64,000 nucleotides of DNA. Source: Mycolicibacterium alvei. GTDB taxonomy: Bacteria > Actinomycetota > Actinomycetes > Mycobacteriales > Mycobacteriaceae. Where the stretch lies: contig NZ_AP022565.1 of the NCBI RefSeq assembly GCF_010727325.1, positions 992,001-1,056,000 of the forward strand, read 5' to 3'. The position numbers and the translations under genes are program-made. Below are positions 60,994-64,000 of this stretch, piece by piece. Positions within the stretch are counted from its first letter, which is position 1, and every line of letters starts with the position of its first letter. Below the pieces are notes generated by a model. The model was given only the letters and a program-made list of their open reading frames with translations, was not told the DNA's origin and searched no databases.

Positions 60994-61824
60994 CTATTTG
61001 TCGTCAGTAAATGCCGCGGGCCGTTTCTCCGCGCGCGCAGCAACCGCTTCCTCAAAGTTTGCGGTGAGCAGACGCACGAAAAGTTGTCCCAGGCCCTCGG
61101 CCTGCATGTGCCCTTCCAGGCTAGCGGCGTCCAGTCCACTCCAAAGTGTGCGCTTGGTCAACTCGATACCCGGCCGGGAGAACGCCGCCATCCGGTCCGC
61201 CATGTCGTAGCAGGCGTCGAGCAGGGCCTCCTCGGCCACCACACTGGACACCAGACCGATGCGCGCCGCCTCTTCGGCGTCGACGTCACGGCCGGTCAAC
61301 ATGATCTCGAAGGCCCGTGACGAGCCGATGGCACGTGGCAGCAGGTAGGACAAGCCCAGCTCACTGGCGGTAAGCCCGTTGTTGATCCCCGCGGCGCGGA
61401 AGTAGGCGCCCTCGGCAGCGACCCGGATGTCACAGGCCAGCGCGAGGCAGAGCCCGCCGCCGATGGCCGCGCCGTTGACCGCTGCGATCACCGGCTGATG
61501 CAGTCGGCGTAGGGCGAGGATCACATCGTCGAGGATCTCCATCGACCGCAATGCGTACGTCGGCCTGGTCAACCCGGCCACGTGCGGCACCGATCCGGCC
61601 GACTTGTGATCGGCCCCGGACGAGAACCCCCGACCGGCCCCGGTCAGTACGACCACGCGCACGCTGTTGTCATAGCGCAGGTCTTCCAGGACGCCCTTGA
61701 GCGGAACCATGACGTCGAAGGCCATCGAGTTCATCCGCTCGGGCCGGTTGAGGGTCACCAGCGCCACGTCCGGGCGGGGGCGGTCGACCAGTACGAAATC
61801 GTTCTGCGCAGTCACGGACAGCAC
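60994..61824 (-). CDS. echA12: Enoyl-CoA hydratase/isomerase family protein EchA12
   Basis: A 276-residue crotonase-fold protein that acts on acyl-CoA esters. Oxyanion-hole segments are GRGFSSGADHKSAG near residue 65 and NGAAIGGGLCLALACDIRVA near 120. The catalytic Glu positions (TASELGLSYLLPRAIG) are partly kept, so hydratase or isomerase activity is plausible but not certain. Start GTG 61824, with another GTG three codons in. Between thioredoxin and the ABC-F gene on the same strand, as in M. tuberculosis (Rv1472). Confidence 0.93.
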   Translation of the reverse strand: MLSVTAQNDFVLVDRPRPDVALVTLNRPERMNSMAFDVMVPLKGVLEDLRYDNSVRVVVLTGAGRGFSSGADHKSAGSVPHVAGLTRPTYALRSMEILDDVILALRRLHQPVIAAVNGAAIGGGLCLALACDIRVAAEGAYFRAAGINNGLTASELGLSYLLPRAIGSSRAFEIMLTGRDVDAEEAARIGLVSSVVAEEALLDACYDMADRMAAFSRPGIELTKRTLWSGLDAASLEGHMQAEGLGQLFVRLLTANFEEAVAARAEKRPAAFTDDK

Positions 61825-61842
61825 GCTATCGCGTGCCGGTGC

Positions 61843-62217
61843 TCACACCTGTTCGGCGTCGCCCGCAGCGGCCTCGTCTTTCATGGCCGCGTCGATGTCG
61901 AACTCCTTGATCTTCTGGACGAGGTCCTCCAGTGCGGCCGGTGGCAGCGCGCCGGCCTGGTTGAAGACCAACTTGCCCTTCTTGAATGCCATCAGGGTGG
62001 GGATCGAGCGGATCTCGGCTGCGGCGGCGAGCGCCTGTTCGGCCTCGGTGTCCACCTTGGCGAAGACCACATCGGGGTGCTTCTCGGAAGCAGCCTTGAA
62101 CGTCGGCGCGAACGACCGGCACGGTCCGCACCACGACGCCCAGAAATCGACCAACACGATCTCGTTGTCCTTGACGATGTTGTCGAACTGTTCTGTGGTG
62201 ATGTCCTGCGTACTCAC
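61843..62217 (-). CDS. trxB1: Thioredoxin
   Basis: A 124-residue thioredoxin with the active-site WCGPC (Cys30, Cys33), the cis-Pro segment SIPTLMAFKKGKLV and a longer acidic Ala-rich tail (about 20 residues). The classical fold length of about 105 residues is otherwise met. GTG 62217. First gene of a thioredoxin-echA12-ABC-F run; the M. tuberculosis homologue Rv1471 is called trxB1. Confidence 0.95.
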   Translation of the reverse strand: MSTQDITTEQFDNIVKDNEIVLVDFWASWCGPCRSFAPTFKAASEKHPDVVFAKVDTEAEQALAAAAEIRSIPTLMAFKKGKLVFNQAGALPPAALEDLVQKIKEFDIDAAMKDEAAAGDAEQV

Positions 62218-62675
62218 ACTTGTCCTAACGTCGGGGCATAGCGGCCTGTTCCCACCCTATTTCAGTAGAGCCGGGGCAACGCCGTTTCGACGTGGTAGCC
62301 GCACTGCGAGACACGAGGATCAACGGGTCCATTAGCGGTGGGCATTGCTCAAAGAAGTCCACCAGTTACACCACCAAACACCCCCAGAACCGTCACCGAT
62401 GTCCTGGGACATGACATGCGCGTCAGTGGAGCGGAGCAATATCGCACATGTGTTCAATATGGAGTCGGGTCCGATGTGGCGCTGATCGACGCGGTCGGTG
62501 CTGGGGCGCGGGCCGAGTCGATCTTCTGGACCACCGACCCGTTCGAAGCGGTGGCCGCCGAGATTTCGGCGGCTCCAGTGATGCCGGACATCGGTCAGTA
62601 CCTGGCCATCCGGCGCCCCATCCACCACCCAGCCCACGCCGGGACGGTCACCATGAACGCATACGGTATCCCCCG
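62218..62675. other. 458 bp without a convincing gene
   Basis: Open frames on both strands here lack ribosome binding sites and recognisable domains. A perfect 14-bp palindrome ATGTCCTGGGACAT occurs at 62399-62412 in a locally lower-GC stretch. It is reminiscent of sequences near the ends of some mycobacterial insertion elements, but no transposase or terminal repeat pair is present. The thioredoxin promoter should lie near the left end. Confidence 0.4.
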
Positions 62676-63641
62676 TTACCAGTCTCCACCGGTAACGACG
62701 TCACCAGGTGCATCTTTGAGTGCGACGACTTTCGCGGGATCAACAGGGACAAAAGGCATTTCGTCTTCCCCGAACCACTCACCGACACTCTTGACGTTCG
62801 CCAACGTGTCGGTGGCGGCCAAGTCCTGGGCGTCCGCGTCGTAATAGTCGAACCAAGGCAGACCGGCTTCGACATAGGCGTCGCGGTCCACCGGGGTGCG
62901 CGGCGGCACCTCACCCGTGATCGCGGTCCACTGCGCCGCACTGCACAGATGCACGAATACCCGCCAGGAACGGTCCTGGTCGTAGTCGGACAGCGGACGG
63001 TTGTCGGCATAGACCTCCTGCCGCATCCTGCCGCCGGCACCCAGACCCATCGACGGTGCCGCGCAGCAACGCTCTTCGACGATCATCATCGAGCCGTCCA
63101 ACCGAGGACGCACCCGCCACCGTTCGAGGGCCGATACCGTCAGGCCCACAGCGCGCAACTGGACACCGCCATGGACTTCCTGTCCCGTGACCTGTCCTTC
63201 GACCGTTGCCCCGGAACCGAGGGGCACGGCCACGAACTGGCGAATGAAACCGTCGCCGGCATTGATGCCGTCGAGCCACGGCTGGTCGGGCAACGCGACA
63301 TAGTTCTGCGGATCGTGAGCCAGGCGGTCACTCCAGCTCTCACCGCTGACCGCGCACACCTTCCCGATGCCGACCTGCAACGCGGTCGGCTCGGATGAGT
63401 GGAACGACAGCCACATCGCCTCACGTTGGTAGACCGGCAGCATGATGCCGCCGCGCGCCAACCACTCGGCCGGCACCCGATCGGGATAATCCTGGACCCG
63501 GCGCAACGGAAACTCCCCGAGACCCGGTGGGAGCGGATGCAATCCGGTCTCCGGGATGCGCAGTGTGCGCTCGAAGCTGACTGTCGCCGGCCCCAACATC
63601 AACCGGTCATCGACGACCTTTACCTCAGGGCTGTGTCCCAC
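62676..63641 (-). CDS. Conserved hypothetical protein
   Basis: A 321-residue cytosolic protein, not recognised as a named family. It is rich in Trp, Asp and Gly and has segments such as RVQDYPDRVPAEWLARGGIM, MWLSFHSSEPTALQVGIGKV, SMMIVEERCCAAPSMGLGAG and GEWFGEDEMPFVP. It has no signal peptide or membrane helix. The pattern resembles large uncharacterised actinobacterial proteins that may bind a ligand. GTG 63641 has GGAGG 5 nt upstream. It stands between the DUF59 gene and the 458-bp gap on the minus strand, with no obvious partner. Confidence 0.7.
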   Translation of the reverse strand: MGHSPEVKVVDDRLMLGPATVSFERTLRIPETGLHPLPPGLGEFPLRRVQDYPDRVPAEWLARGGIMLPVYQREAMWLSFHSSEPTALQVGIGKVCAVSGESWSDRLAHDPQNYVALPDQPWLDGINAGDGFIRQFVAVPLGSGATVEGQVTGQEVHGGVQLRAVGLTVSALERWRVRPRLDGSMMIVEERCCAAPSMGLGAGGRMRQEVYADNRPLSDYDQDRSWRVFVHLCSAAQWTAITGEVPPRTPVDRDAYVEAGLPWFDYYDADAQDLAATDTLANVKSVGEWFGEDEMPFVPVDPAKVVALKDAPGDVVTGGDW

Positions 63642-63699
63642 ACGTGCCTCCGTTTTCGCCTGTTGGCGATATTGGTAGCACCTGGCCCCGACAAATTCC

Positions 63700-64000
63700 T
63701 CAGACAGTGAATCCGAGTGCGCGCAGCTGTTCGCGGCCGTCGTCGGTGATCTTGTCCGGGCCCCACGGCGGGTTCCAGACCCAATTGATCTTGATCTCGT
63801 TGACCAGCCCGGCGCCCACGAGCGCGGTGCGCGACTGATCCTCGATCACGTCGGTCAGCGGACAGGCCGCCGAAGTGAGCGTCATGTCGATCAGCGCCAC
63901 GGGGCCCTCGTCGCTCTCTTCGACGTTGAGGCCGTAGACCAGGCCCAGGTCGACAACGTTGATGCCCAACTCGGGGTCCACGACATCCCGCATGGCCTCC
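63700..64000 (-). CDS. DUF59/MIP18-family protein, SufT-like (Rv1466), 5' end cut off
   Basis: Iron-sulfur assembly factor. The visible 99 codons, starting inside the N-terminus, contain EAMRDVVDPELGINVVDLGLVYG, MTLTSAACPLTDVIEDQ with the conserved Cys, and the C-terminal VNEIKINWVWNPPWGPDKIT typical of SufT. The start codon lies beyond the right edge. In M. tuberculosis this gene ends the suf operon, so sufU and the rest are expected just outside the window. Confidence 0.92.
   Translation of the reverse strand, partial: EAMRDVVDPELGINVVDLGLVYGLNVEESDEGPVALIDMTLTSAACPLTDVIEDQSRTALVGAGLVNEIKINWVWNPPWGPDKITDDGREQLRALGFTV

Noticed and set aside
62338..62844. A 168-codon plus-strand frame in the thioredoxin-hypothetical gap
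   Set aside because: It overlaps the hypothetical gene antisense, has no ribosome binding site and its two halves differ in composition.

Overview
The window comes from a high-GC mycobacterium, most likely a Mycolicibacterium-type species. It holds the gene neighbourhood that in Mycobacterium tuberculosis runs from dnaE1 (Rv1547) back to Rv1466, read here in the opposite direction: dnaE1, the Rv1540-type pseudouridine synthase, lspA, ansA, dinX, ileS, [lipid locus], lipL, meaB, mutB, mutA, Rv1491c-type, Rv1488/Rv1487-type, Rv1486c-type, hemZ, inhA, fabG1, Rv1481, Rv1480, moxR1, ripB, ripA, Rv1476-type, acn and its TetR gene, an ABC-F gene, echA12, thioredoxin and an Rv1466-type gene. Frequent GTG/TTG starts, leaderless promoters, MmpL/PapA/FadD lipid genes and the fabG1-inhA-hemZ and ripA/ripB/moxR1 sets all support this. 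The organism was inferred from recalled gene order and protein families, not from a database search.

Positions 1-13.7 kb: the 5' part of dnaE1; a TetR gene with a leaderless promoter; an ECF42-type sigma factor with its DGPF/YCII partner; a RarD transporter; a pseudouridine synthase translationally coupled to lspA; divergent ansA; DNA polymerase IV; an S4 protein; and ileS behind an actinobacterial translational T-box. A small divergent unit follows: a condensation-domain-like fragment on one side, and an XRE-like regulator plus a polytopic membrane protein on the other.

Positions 13.7-34.2 kb are the accessory heart of the window. This is a lipid-export and acylation locus at the chromosomal position where M. 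tuberculosis has its pks5/papA4/fadD24-25/mmpL12 locus. One minus-strand operon encodes a mycocerosate-type iterative PKS, a PapA1/3-type acyltransferase, two shorter PapA-like acyltransferases, a fatty-acyl-AMP ligase and a polytopic membrane protein. An MmpL transporter, a third short PapA-like protein, a Sap/GAP-family membrane protein and a secreted proline-rich protein sit beside it. The likely logic is FAAL loading of a fatty acid onto the PKS, methyl-branched chain extension, PapA transfer to a sugar or other polar acceptor, and MmpL/Sap export. No glycosyltransferase or methyltransferase was recognised, which argues for an acylated-trehalose-like product rather than a lipooligosaccharide. 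The PKS carries an apparent one-base deletion in its ACP. The deletion throws the end of the ACP out of frame and fuses the reading frame to the downstream papA. A lower-GC 0.9 kb region rich in palindromes precedes the PKS.

Positions 34.2-64 kb are core metabolism and envelope genes: LipL serine hydrolase, a DUF4333 lipoprotein, the methylmalonyl-CoA mutase set (mutA, mutB, meaB), a TVP38 protein, a Ddn-like deazaflavin enzyme, a RES-type toxin-antitoxin pair, stomatin/NfeD membrane proteins, ferrochelatase, the FAS-II reductases InhA and FabG1 (with a long hairpin between inhA and hemZ), the MoxR1/VWA cluster, peptidoglycan hydrolases RipA/RipB (with an elaborate palindromic upstream region), aconitase and its probable regulator, an ABC-F protein, enoyl-CoA hydratase, thioredoxin, a hypothetical protein and the start of a SufT-like DUF59 gene. 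No tRNA, rRNA, CRISPR array, prophage or intact insertion sequence was recognised.
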